A DNA stretch of 64,000 bases from Flavobacterium sp. Leaf82. Its GTDB lineage: Bacteria > Bacteroidota > Bacteroidia > Flavobacteriales > Flavobacteriaceae. Positions 51,097-58,457 of this stretch are shown piece by piece. The position numbers and the translations under genes are program-made. The stretch covers positions 543,198-607,197 of the forward strand of contig NZ_LMMA01000032.1 of assembly GCF_001422725.1 (NCBI RefSeq), read 5' to 3'. Each line of letters begins with the position of its first letter. Position 1 is the stretch's first letter. The notes beneath the pieces were generated by a model. It had not been told where the DNA came from, ran no database searches, and worked only from the letters and a program-made list of their open reading frames with translations.

Positions 51097-52773
51097 ATGA
51101 CATCGGCTAAGCTATTTATGTTCGGAGAAGAGCGCGAATTATTGTGGGTATATACCAATTATTACAGACATATACATGTAAATGGAATGCCAACCAGTGA
51201 TACCGAAGGAGGTTTTCTTACTTTTGGTTTTACATCGCAGGAAAGCGATGATTTATTCTGGCGCAATATGACTAAACCTATCGAAAAACATACAGACCGA
51301 ATGGAAAAAGGAGAAATCCGTTTTTACAGCAAAGGTGAAAAAGATATTGCCCATAGAATATATAAATTCAACGACGCTTATGTTGTGCGTTATTCAGAAA
51401 CATTCGATGCTTATGACACCGGAAACATGCAAACTGTTGTAATGTTGTCGCCGGCGATTCAAAATTATGGTTATACACATGATTTTGTAAAATATTGGCA
51501 AATATCCCAAGTTCCCGTAGAACCAGTTTATTATGTACCTAAAAAAGAGGAGAAACAAACCAAGGTAAAAACAATACAATTAATGACTACGCTGGATTTG
51601 GGTTCTGCAAATGATAATTCAGGAACAGAAACCCAGGAAGGAATGTTGTATGGCAATACATATGAATTTAAAGTTGTAGCTTTTACCGAGGAAACTCCCG
51701 CAGATAAAACGGTAATAAATTGGATGTATAAATACCACAGTTTATCTGAGAATAAATGGATCGAGAAAAAACTTGCAGTAACAGGCGACACGCTAAAGTT
51801 TACACTAAACGAAAAAGACATGTGCGGACGCGTCATACATATGCGTGCTTATATTAAAGATCCGGAAAACGAAGGAGAACTTAAAGTCTGGAAACATAAC
51901 AGGTTTAGATGGTTTGACAGAAAGAAAGTGCACAACCAAATAAAGAATCGTATCAATGATCCGTGGAAAATTAATCAGGCACAAACTTCGCTTTGCGGTA
52001 TGGCTGCACTTTATTATGCCATGATAAAAAGAGATGCAAAAGCATATGAGAAACTGGCAAAAGAATTGTTTAGAACCGGAGAATATACAATTGGCAGTTA
52101 TGTGATAAAACCGCATGAAAAAGCCTTAAGCATGTATGAAGTCAATACAAGTTATGACAATTATATTGCCTTAGAAATTGCAGAAATAGACTGGATCGTA
52201 CTTGCCACAACCCGAAGTAAGGAAAGTTTAAACAGCCAGTTTGTATATAACGGATTTGAAAATGACGAAATTGACATGCTAAAAGGAGCAAACTGGCCAG
52301 AAATGCTGACCAGAATGTGTAAGGAAGTTGCAGGATTCACCTCTGCTGAAGCGATTGATTTAGGAATGCTTCAAATTTCAAACAAAAAAGGAATATCCGG
52401 AAAATTAAACGATGCTATTGGAGGTTTTGATATTATGCACCTTAAAATTATAGATAGAAAATACAAACAAGGACATACTATTTTAATGATGATTGATAGT
52501 GACATGATTAAGGATAAAGTAAATTATGACCTGAAAGCTTTAACAACAAATGTACATTGGGTTGTTTATGAAGGAGGTTTAAGTTTTATTGATGTAGGGG
52601 AAAGTAAGTTTGTAGGTTTTAGTATTTATACTTGGGGATTAAATCCTATAACACAAAAAAATGAAGTAGGACTTTCTGATGAAAAGCATAAGCGACCTCT
52701 CATTTATAAAAAACAACGCATTTCTATTGAATCTTTTAAAAGTAACTATTATGGATACATTGAAGTTTATTAG
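51097..52773 (+). CDS. tssD: T6SS tube protein TssD (Hcp) with C-terminal Cys-His peptidase-like toxin domain
   Basis: 558 aa. Residues 1-140 are a TssD/Hcp-type tube domain of the Bacteroidetes T6SS subtype (GGFLTFGFTSQESDDLFWRN, EKGEIRFYSKGEKDIAHR, FNDAYVVRYSETFDAYDTGN). Residues about 150-285 form an Ig-like linker (LYGNTYEFKVVAFTEETPAD, then AYIKDPENEGELKVWKHNRF). The C-terminal domain starts WKINQAQTSLCGMAALYYAM with Cys300, and has TNVHWVVYEGG with His487 and SFIDVG with Asp499, the order of a papain/C39-like Cys protease. The ATG at 51097 replaces one 75 nt upstream whose extra residues do not look like TssD. No T6SS core gene is in the window, so this is an orphan tube-effector cassette. 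Confidence 0.8.
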   Translation: MTSAKLFMFGEERELLWVYTNYYRHIHVNGMPTSDTEGGFLTFGFTSQESDDLFWRNMTKPIEKHTDRMEKGEIRFYSKGEKDIAHRIYKFNDAYVVRYSETFDAYDTGNMQTVVMLSPAIQNYGYTHDFVKYWQISQVPVEPVYYVPKKEEKQTKVKTIQLMTTLDLGSANDNSGTETQEGMLYGNTYEFKVVAFTEETPADKTVINWMYKYHSLSENKWIEKKLAVTGDTLKFTLNEKDMCGRVIHMRAYIKDPENEGELKVWKHNRFRWFDRKKVHNQIKNRINDPWKINQAQTSLCGMAALYYAMIKRDAKAYEKLAKELFRTGEYTIGSYVIKPHEKALSMYEVNTSYDNYIALEIAEIDWIVLATTRSKESLNSQFVYNGFENDEIDMLKGANWPEMLTRMCKEVAGFTSAEAIDLGMLQISNKKGISGKLNDAIGGFDIMHLKIIDRKYKQGHTILMMIDSDMIKDKVNYDLKALTTNVHWVVYEGGLSFIDVGESKFVGFSIYTWGLNPITQKNEVGLSDEKHKRPLIYKKQRISIESFKSNYYGYIEVY

Positions 52774-53284
52774 TGTTATTATCTTAAGTTTCTTTTTAAT
52801 TAATTGCAGACGAATTACTTATGAAAAAAGTGATGAATCTTTTTATTATATTATTTTAGAAAATTGGAATTCATCAAAATGCCCTAAAAAAATCGTCTAT
52901 GAACGATATGTTAAGAATTCAAATTTTAAAAATAAAATTAAAAGTGATTCTGACTTTACCATTAATTGTGATGATGATTCTTCTAATAATAATCAAAGAA
53001 TATTATTTCCTAATAAGATTTATATTGGGAAGATTGATTATGATATCAGACTAATTATTGATGACAGTATTGAATATAAAATAACAGAGATACAAAGCAA
53101 AATTGATACTGTTTTTTTAGGTGGTCGACCTGGAGATAACACTATAACGAATAGCATAAAATCATTAATTGTAAATGAACATCAATTGGATAACTCGATA
53201 GTTAAACAATCTGTTATTCATTTACCAAGTAAAGTAAGTATCTATATCCCAACAAAAATAGGAAAGGTTATAAAGAAAAAATAA
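52751..53284 (+). CDS. Putative immunity lipoprotein A1
   Basis: 177 aa. It overlaps the effector gene by 23 nt; the ATG comes out of its Tyr-Tyr-Gly codons (tATTATGGAtac). Lipoprotein signal: hydrophobic FISVIILSFFLINC, Cys in the lipobox. The mature domain has WNSSKCPKKIVYERYVKNSN, KIDYDIRLIIDDSIEYKITE and the C-terminus IPTKIGKVIKKK. Periplasmic lipid anchoring is what would protect against a periplasmic Cys protease. A1 and A2 (53916-54458) are close paralogues. Immunity is inferred from location and coupling, not from a known family. Confidence 0.6.
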   Translation: MDTLKFISVIILSFFLINCRRITYEKSDESFYYIILENWNSSKCPKKIVYERYVKNSNFKNKIKSDSDFTINCDDDSSNNNQRILFPNKIYIGKIDYDIRLIIDDSIEYKITEIQSKIDTVFLGGRPGDNTITNSIKSLIVNEHQLDNSIVKQSVIHLPSKVSIYIPTKIGKVIKKK

Positions 53285-53290
53285 AGATGT

Positions 53291-53344
53291 ATTTCTATTC
53301 AATCTTTTTCAAGTAATTATTATGGCTATATTGACATTTCTTAA
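53291..53344 (+). pseudogene. 54-nt relic of an effector-gene 3' end
   Basis: Reads ISIQSFSSNYYGYIDIS and a stop. The intact effector ends ISIESFKSNYYGYIEVY and a stop (52720-52773). By my hand alignment, 44 of 54 nt and 12 of 17 residues match, with the same length and stop register. The next gene begins at 53322, the same offset (31 nt) at which the A1 gene begins inside the intact effector end. Confidence 0.7.
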
Positions 53345-53879
53345 ATATTCTTCAATATTATTAATGATTACTTCTTGTAATAAATACGAAGAAGATACAA
53401 AGATTTATGATTTTATTGCCATAAAAAATTGGGAGACTAAAATTGCGGACAATGAAAAGGGGTTGATAAATATTAATATTAAATCCAAATTATTCTATTA
53501 CGAGAAAAATACGAATTTTAAAAAACTAACAAAAATAGATTCGATTTTTGAAGTAACCAGAGAATTAGATAGCGGTACAGAAAAGAATCCCACAAAATCA
53601 TATTCTTTGATAATTACTCCAAAATTTGAAAATGATAAGTCAATTAATGATGACATGATTCTTTTATTAAATGATAGCATTGAATATCGATTTACTAACG
53701 TTTGTTTTATTAAAGACACTGTAAAAAGACCAACCTTTATTGGATATAAATTCACTATCAGATATAATCTTAAAGCAACAGTTAATGATAAGCAAATAAA
53801 TTATGCAGATACTTTGAAATCAGCACATCAGTCCTCATATATATCATTAGATGCAACATTAGGAAAAAGAATTAAATAG
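53322..53879 (+). CDS. Putative immunity lipoprotein B1
   Basis: 185 aa. Lipoprotein signal FLKYSSILLMITSC with the lipobox Cys at residue 19. The mature part is Lys/Asn/Ile-rich and shares the family core DDMILLLNDSIEYRFTNVCF and the end LDATLGKRIK with the A proteins. The start lies inside the relic, at the same place as the A1 start in the intact effector. Probably an orphan immunity gene whose cognate effector was deleted. It is diverged enough from A1 to have a different specificity. Confidence 0.6.
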   Translation: MAILTFLKYSSILLMITSCNKYEEDTKIYDFIAIKNWETKIADNEKGLININIKSKLFYYEKNTNFKKLTKIDSIFEVTRELDSGTEKNPTKSYSLIITPKFENDKSINDDMILLLNDSIEYRFTNVCFIKDTVKRPTFIGYKFTIRYNLKATVNDKQINYADTLKSAHQSSYISLDATLGKRIK

Positions 53880-53915
53880 ATAAAAACAATATTAAGTCTT
53901 AAAAAAACAAGTATT

Positions 53916-54458
53916 ATGGTTAAGTTCAAGTTCATTACCACATTTTGTATTGTATTTATATTCATCAGTTGCCATGAAACTGAATATGCAACAAAAGATC
54001 AATCATTTAATAATATTTATCTTAGAGGTTGGAATTCAACAAGATGTCCGTCAAAAATTGTTTTTGAAAAATATGAAAAAAAATCAAATTTTAAAAATTT
54101 GATTGATAGTACTTCTGGTTTTGATATAAATATTAACTGTTTGCCAAAATATGATAAGTTCAATAATATAATACCAACTTCACCTTATAATGACCAAATG
54201 ATACTAACTCCTTATGTTCCTTATAATGGTAAAATAAACTACGATATCAAATTAGTCATTGATGATAGTCTTGTGTATAAAATAACTGATATAAAAGATG
54301 GAATTGATACAGTTTCAGCAAGGTCTGGTCCAGGAAAATGGATAATAATGAATAATATAAAATCACTAGTTGTAAACGGTAAAAAGTTAGATAATAAAAA
54401 TGCACCATTAAGCATTGAAATCCCAACAAAATTAGGGAAGGTTATAAAGAAAAAATAA
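53916..54458 (+). CDS. Putative immunity lipoprotein A2
   Basis: 180 aa. Lipoprotein signal FITTFCIVFIFISC. It is closely related to A1: WNSTRCPSKIVFEKYEKKSN, KINYDIKLVIDDSLVYKITD, then GIDTVSARSGPG, NNIKSLVVNG and IPTKLGKVIKKK. A1 and A2 share the last 10 residues and the trailing sequence TAAAGA-(T/C)-(G/A)-TATTTCTATTCAAT. No full relic precedes this gene; only TATTATGG is kept around its ATG. Confidence 0.6.
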   Translation: MVKFKFITTFCIVFIFISCHETEYATKDQSFNNIYLRGWNSTRCPSKIVFEKYEKKSNFKNLIDSTSGFDININCLPKYDKFNNIIPTSPYNDQMILTPYVPYNGKINYDIKLVIDDSLVYKITDIKDGIDTVSARSGPGKWIIMNNIKSLVVNGKKLDNKNAPLSIEIPTKLGKVIKKK

Positions 54459-54464
54459 AGACAT

Positions 54465-54503
54465 ATTTCTATTCAATTTTTAAATGTAACTATTAAAGCT
54501 ATG
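54465..54503 (+). pseudogene. Decayed relic of an effector-gene 3' end
   Basis: ATTTCTATTCAATTTTTAAA, then TGTAACTATTA, aligns with the effector end ATTTCTATTGAATCTTTTAA (AAGTAACTATTA) with a one-base deletion that breaks the frame. It sits just before the ATG of the B2 gene and is preceded by the same 20-odd nt that precede the first relic. Confidence 0.6.
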
Positions 54504-54938
54504 TGTAAGGGAAATAAATTTATGATTTTACTGATGATTATTTTTACAGGCTGTAATAAGAATGTTGAATGTAAAGAAGAAGGTATTAATGAGATATATT
54601 TTAAAGGCTTTAATATTTTAAAAATAAAAAAAATTTCATTTGAAGATTTAAAAGACAGTAAAAACAATTTAGAATACATTAATCCAAATTTTGATTCTAC
54701 AGATCTTGGAATAAAAGAATTCAAAACCAATCAACTCACATCGCGCTTCATGGTGAATGGTTTTATCGTTACAATTAATGACACTATTAAATATAAAATA
54801 AGCAATATAAAAATGGAAGAAGTTTATATAGAAAAGAAAACTATGTGGAATGCAAAATTATATGGATGTAGTTTAAAAGAATATGAGCTAAATGATTCAT
54901 TGATTCAAACTCACTCAGATATAGTAATATATAAATAA
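54501..54938 (+). CDS. Putative immunity lipoprotein B2
   Basis: 145 aa. Lipoprotein signal KFMILLMIIFTGC with Cys near residue 18. The mature part is shorter than in the other three but keeps the family core FIVTINDTIKYKISNIKMEE. It may be a truncated or strongly diverged member. A bidirectional terminator follows, closing the array. Confidence 0.55.
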   Translation: MCKGNKFMILLMIIFTGCNKNVECKEEGINEIYFKGFNILKIKKISFEDLKDSKNNLEYINPNFDSTDLGIKEFKTNQLTSRFMVNGFIVTINDTIKYKISNIKMEEVYIEKKTMWNAKLYGCSLKEYELNDSLIQTHSDIVIYK

Positions 54939-54975
54939 AACGTAATTTTAATTCAAGCATAAATTGTTGCTTAAT

Positions 54976-55010
54976 AAAAAACCCTCGATCTTTTTAGATC
55001 GAGGGTTTTT
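54976..55010. terminator. Bidirectional terminator after the lipoprotein array
   Basis: AAAAACCCTCGATC and GATCGAGGGTTTTT around TTTTTA, with A-run and T-run flanks. Confidence 0.88.
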
Positions 55011-55031
55011 GTTTATTATAAGCATAGGGTT

Positions 55032-55265
55032 TTATTCTACATCCAGATAAGGATTTAAAATTTCGGCTAATTCGTTGAGCCAGTAAAAACTGCTTTCTAA
55101 TCTGGTTACTTCTTGCTGAAGCGTTTCGTTTTCCCTCATAATTCCTAAAGCCATGACGTAGTTTACTTGTCTTAAGGCTTTTGCCATTCCTTTTGGGTCA
55201 ATTTTGTTGTTGAAGAAATTCATTAGCCTTGTTTCGGCTTCTTTTGAAAGGGTGTTTGTACTCAT
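55032..55265 (-). CDS. Hypothetical protein, 77 aa
   Basis: A small helical protein. The N-terminal half (RLMNFFNNKIDPKGMAKALR) is followed by a predicted coiled coil (GIMRENETLQQEVTRLESSF). No signal peptide or TM segment. I do not recognise a family, although the layout recalls small scaffold or regulatory proteins. It borders the effector island on one side and the stress island on the other. Confidence 0.6.
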   Translation of the reverse strand: MSTNTLSKEAETRLMNFFNNKIDPKGMAKALRQVNYVMALGIMRENETLQQEVTRLESSFYWLNELAEILNPYLDVE

Positions 55266-55438
55266 ATCTTGACATTATTAGTGAATATAAAACCTTTGTT
55301 ATAAAATTTGGTAGGTTATTAATTAATACCGTTCTCCTGTTACAAAGGCAAAGTTTATTAATTCTTAATGTGAAGATTTAAGAATGGTAAATATAATGAA
55401 AATCTTTATTTTATAATAATTTTCTTATGTAAATAGTA

Positions 55439-55524
55439 CCTAGCCCTGATTGGAGTGAAAATCCTTTTTCTTGCTTCTTTAGCAAGTAAAAGATTTGGAA
55501 GGAAAGCAGGAAATAGCTCCTAAA
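55439..55524 (+). repeat. Structured dispersed repeat (RNA-like), copy 2
   Basis: CCTAGCCCTGATTGGAGTGA, AAATCCTTTTT, the hairpin CTTGCT-TCTTT-AGCAAG, TAAAAGATTTGGAAGG and AAATAGCTCC. It pairs with copy 1 at 29766-29862 (minus strand) in order and spacing, with a different hairpin sequence. The gap 55266-55709 holds this repeat and the regulatory element at 55601; no gene was seen. Confidence 0.6.
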
Positions 55525-55600
55525 CAATAACAGATTCAGGCAAAGCAAACAGTTCCTAAATATTCTAAATAATTATAATTCCTGAAAACGTTCTAGGGTA

Positions 55601-55666
55601 GAGTTAATTATGAAAATAAATCAAAGAATTGTATAACGCCTTATTCTTACTTTTTGAGGAATTTTG
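55601..55666 (+). promoter_or_regulatory. Shared upstream element plus -7-like box of the Rho_N-like gene
   Basis: The 37-nt element at 55601-55637 (GAGTTAATTATGAAAATAAA...TTGTATAAC) matches 24 of 37 positions, by hand count, of the reverse complement of the element at 59035-59071. A gap of exactly 21 nt follows, then GAATTTTG (55659-55666), one mismatch from TAnnTTTG. Confidence 0.5.
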
Positions 55667-55709
55667 ATATAATAATTTTCTGAATCACTAACCTCAAAAT
55701 TTTTCAATC

Positions 55710-55949
55710 ATGCCAGATGCAAGAATTAAAAACGAAAAGCAATATCAAGCACTTTTAGAAATAGGATATAGTAAAGAAAAAGCAGCTCGAATTGCCAATA
55801 CGCCTGATGCAGGTGAAAAAGGCGGAAATGCAAAACCATACAACGAATGGACAAAAGAGGAATTGTACCAACAGGCCAGAAAAGTTGGAATTTCAGGACG
55901 TTCGTATATGAGCAAGAAAAATCTAATCGATTCATTGCGTAATAACTAA
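55710..55949 (+). CDS. Small Rho_N-like (DUF7218-type) protein
   Basis: 79 aa. MPDARIKNEKQYQALLEIGY is followed by SKEKAARIANTPDAGEKGGN, the DUF7218-like opening. A C-terminal SAP/Rho_N-like helix-extended-helix follows (YNEWTKEELYQQARKVGISG, then MSKKNLIDSLRNN), which binds nucleic acid in related proteins. It is small, soluble and charged. It heads a stress/DNA-repair island directly upstream of topoisomerase IB. Confidence 0.75.
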   Translation: MPDARIKNEKQYQALLEIGYSKEKAARIANTPDAGEKGGNAKPYNEWTKEELYQQARKVGISGRSYMSKKNLIDSLRNN

Positions 55950-56183
55950 AATCCTTTCAAAGCGATATTATCACTAAAAGTAAAACAGCCAGGAATTAAA
56001 GATTAAAAGAAATCTGCCTAATCTGCAAAATCTGCGAGAGAAAATATCAGCAAAAGAAAATAAGTACGCAACCAAATAATTTTTTGAAACAATAAATGCC
56101 ACAGATGACGAAGATGGATAGAATATATCGGAAAAAATCTTTTAAATCTTTTAATCTGTGGTAATATAAATAAAGAAACGACC

Positions 56184-57269
56184 ATGAATGCAGCAGCAAA
56201 GACCGAAAAACTAATGAATCAATTGATTAAGACACCTCATTTGGTGATCGAAAAATTAGATTTAGTTTATATCAACAATCAAAGGCTGCCAATAGAAAGA
56301 TGTAAATGCGAGGATGGTTTTGTTTATAAAAAAAACGGACGCTGCATAAAACGAAAAAGCGATTTAAAACGCATTAGCAGTTTGGTGCTTCCGCCGGCTT
56401 GGGTAAACGTTCAGATATCTGATTTGCCAAACGGACATTTGCAAGCAGTAGGTTTAGACGATAAAAACAGAAAACAATACAGATATCACCCAAAATGGAA
56501 TTTGATCAGAAATCAAACTAAATTTTATAAAATAGCTGAATTTGGAACAAAATTACCTTTGATTCGAAAAAAAGTCGACGAAGATCTTGAAATAAAAGAA
56601 TGGTCGAAAGAAAAAGTTGTCGCACTCGTGATTCGGTTAATGGAAGAAACCCATATACGAATTGGAAACGAAAAATATGCGAAAGACAATAAATCATACG
56701 GACTTTCGACTTTAAGAAAACGCCATATCAATATCAATAAAAATTCTTTGAAATTTGAATTTACCGGAAAAAAAGGAGTAAAGCACACGATTACAACCAG
56801 AAACAAACAACTGGTAAAATTGGTTAGCCGCTGCGAGGAAATTCCGGGTTGGGAAGTTTTTAAATATTATGATAAAAACGGCGAACGAAAAGTGCTCGAC
56901 AGTCATATGGTAAACGAATATTTACATGAAATATCAGGCGAATATTTTAGTGCAAAAGATTTTAGAACGTGGTCAGCATCGATTGTATTTTTCGAAACCC
57001 TGATGGAAATAGGAATTACAAGCGACGAAAAAGAAATTAAAAAGAATATTTTGACCGCTTTTGATGCGACTGCCCAAGCGCTGGGAAATACCAGAAATGT
57101 GTGCAAGAATTATTATGTACATCCATTATTGGTTTCGACTTATGAGGACGGTTCTATCCAGCAATATTTTGACAGGGCAAAAAAATGCCGAAGCAATAAA
57201 GAGCATTTTTCGCATAGCGAAATTGCGTTTTCAGAATTAATACAAAACTATCAGATCAATTTATCATAA
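56184..57269 (+). CDS. DNA topoisomerase IB
   Basis: 361 aa, poxvirus-like type IB topoisomerase, relaxing supercoils through a 3'-phosphotyrosyl intermediate without ATP. Motifs: SLVLPPAWVNVQISDLPNGH, QAVGLDDKNRKQYRYHPKWN, RLMEETHIRIGNEKYAKDN, YGLSTLRKRHINI, the active-site block KDFRTWSASIVFF and NTRNVCKNYYVHP with the catalytic Tyr at 310/311. It is soluble. Bacterial copies typically occur beside stress and repair genes, as here. The gene stands alone with a 234-nt upstream gap. Confidence 0.92.
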   Translation: MNAAAKTEKLMNQLIKTPHLVIEKLDLVYINNQRLPIERCKCEDGFVYKKNGRCIKRKSDLKRISSLVLPPAWVNVQISDLPNGHLQAVGLDDKNRKQYRYHPKWNLIRNQTKFYKIAEFGTKLPLIRKKVDEDLEIKEWSKEKVVALVIRLMEETHIRIGNEKYAKDNKSYGLSTLRKRHININKNSLKFEFTGKKGVKHTITTRNKQLVKLVSRCEEIPGWEVFKYYDKNGERKVLDSHMVNEYLHEISGEYFSAKDFRTWSASIVFFETLMEIGITSDEKEIKKNILTAFDATAQALGNTRNVCKNYYVHPLLVSTYEDGSIQQYFDRAKKCRSNKEHFSHSEIAFSELIQNYQINLS

Positions 57270-57378
57270 ATAAGGTTTTATAGTGCTAACAATATAATGT
57301 TTAGAGTTAATACATCTCTTTAAAAAGTATGAAATTTGAGTAACAAACAAAATCATTATTAACTAAAATCACAAGCTT

Positions 57379-57540
57379 ATGTTACGTTATACAGTCATTT
57401 TTATTATTCTTGCAATCATTGCCGGAATATTTGGTTTTGGTGGAATTGCTGCCGGAGCCGCAAGTATCGCTAAAGTTTTATTCTTCATATTCTTAGTCTT
57501 ATTTATTATATCTCTAATTAGCGGAAGAAAAAGTATTTAA
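57379..57540 (+). CDS. DUF1328-family small membrane protein (YtjA-like)
   Basis: 53 aa. Two hydrophobic segments: RYTVIFIILAIIAGIFGFGG and AKVLFFIFLVLFIISLISGR. The motif GFGGIAAGAASIAKVLFFIF is diagnostic of DUF1328, a family of small membrane proteins linked to osmotic and envelope stress. The gene lies in a 320-nt gap between topoisomerase IB and the DUF5661 gene. Confidence 0.85.
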   Translation: MLRYTVIFIILAIIAGIFGFGGIAAGAASIAKVLFFIFLVLFIISLISGRKSI

Positions 57541-57563
57541 ACAGCAAATAAAATAACAATTAA

Positions 57564-57603
57564 AAAAACGACACATATATCCAGGTAAATGTGTCGTTTG
57601 TAT
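57564..57603 (+). terminator. Terminator of the DUF1328 gene
   Basis: AAACGACACAT and ATGTGTCGTTT with a 12-nt loop. It overlaps an earlier possible start for the next gene at 57591, supporting the ATG at 57630. Confidence 0.75.
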
Positions 57604-57629
57604 TTTCAATAAAAAATAAAAATAAAATT

Positions 57630-58277
57630 ATGGGAACTAAAAGCGGTGCTTATCAGGACGTTTATATCAAAAGAGACGATGCAATGGTGAGCTTAAAAAA
57701 CGATGTAACAGATTTCTGTGAAAAATATATAAAACCTGTTCATCCTGAAAATTGGGATTGGTCGATACGTGATTTCGATAATCCGGATAATGACCCAACC
57801 GTTGCCGAAGCCAGAGCAATAGGAAACGTGGTTTTTAATGATCTAAGCGAAAACAAAGAAACAGATGTAGATCTTTCGACCATGAACAATGTCGAGGCGA
57901 TAAAAGCATATTTAAATCCTCAGAGCAAATACGAAGCTTTTAATATGGAGGAATTTGCTTTTGCCTTGAAAGTCGAACTCGAACACGGTAAAATTAAAGA
58001 TGTAAATGTTACCAATAATCATCCGTTTTTAACCGCAATGATTGCATTGGCACACATGACCGAAAGTTTAACCTATTACAAAAGACTAAAAGTAATGGAA
58101 GCGGAAGGTGAGATTTACGAAATCATGCGTAAAATCGAAAAAGTAACCACAGGAAAAGACAAATTGCTAGAAGATCTTATAGCTGCCGAAGAAGAACTAA
58201 AAGAAGCAAGGGCAGGACTCGCAGAGCGCCTGGAAAAAATGGATGATATCCCAGTTCTGGAAATCATTGGGGATTAG
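57630..58277 (+). CDS. DUF5661-like protein
   Basis: 215 aa. The core resembles DUF5661: FALKVELEHGKIKDVNVTNN, then HPFLTAMIALAHMTESLTYY KRL. The C-terminal 50 residues are a charged coiled coil (KLLEDLIAAEEELKEARAGL). It is soluble, with no signal peptide. DUF5661 proteins occur in stress-gene clusters and their role is unknown. The start at 57630 was chosen because a longer start would lie in the terminator hairpin. Confidence 0.72.
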   Translation: MGTKSGAYQDVYIKRDDAMVSLKNDVTDFCEKYIKPVHPENWDWSIRDFDNPDNDPTVAEARAIGNVVFNDLSENKETDVDLSTMNNVEAIKAYLNPQSKYEAFNMEEFAFALKVELEHGKIKDVNVTNNHPFLTAMIALAHMTESLTYYKRLKVMEAEGEIYEIMRKIEKVTTGKDKLLEDLIAAEEELKEARAGLAERLEKMDDIPVLEIIGD

Positions 58278-58353
58278 GTTAAAAAAGGTTCAAAGGAGCA
58301 GAGGTTCAAAGGAACAAAGGTTTTGTTGAAGGTTTTAGAGTTTTTTAAACTGA

Positions 58354-58398
58354 TAAAAAAAAGGTTCAAAGTTGCAGCGCTACTTTGAACCTTTTTTT
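58354..58398. terminator. Bidirectional terminator
   Basis: AAAAAAGGTTCAAAGT and ACTTTGAACCTTTTTT with a 9-nt loop, between the DUF5661 gene and the convergent acidic-protein gene. Confidence 0.85.
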
Positions 58399-58457
58399 CT
58401 TCTATACTCTTTATTCTATAGTCTTTAATCTTTCTTCTATAATCTTTACTCTTTCTT

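Noticed and set aside
56525..57106. Minus-strand ORFs in the topoisomerase IB gene
   Set aside because: Shadows; the plus-strand frame has catalytic motifs throughout.
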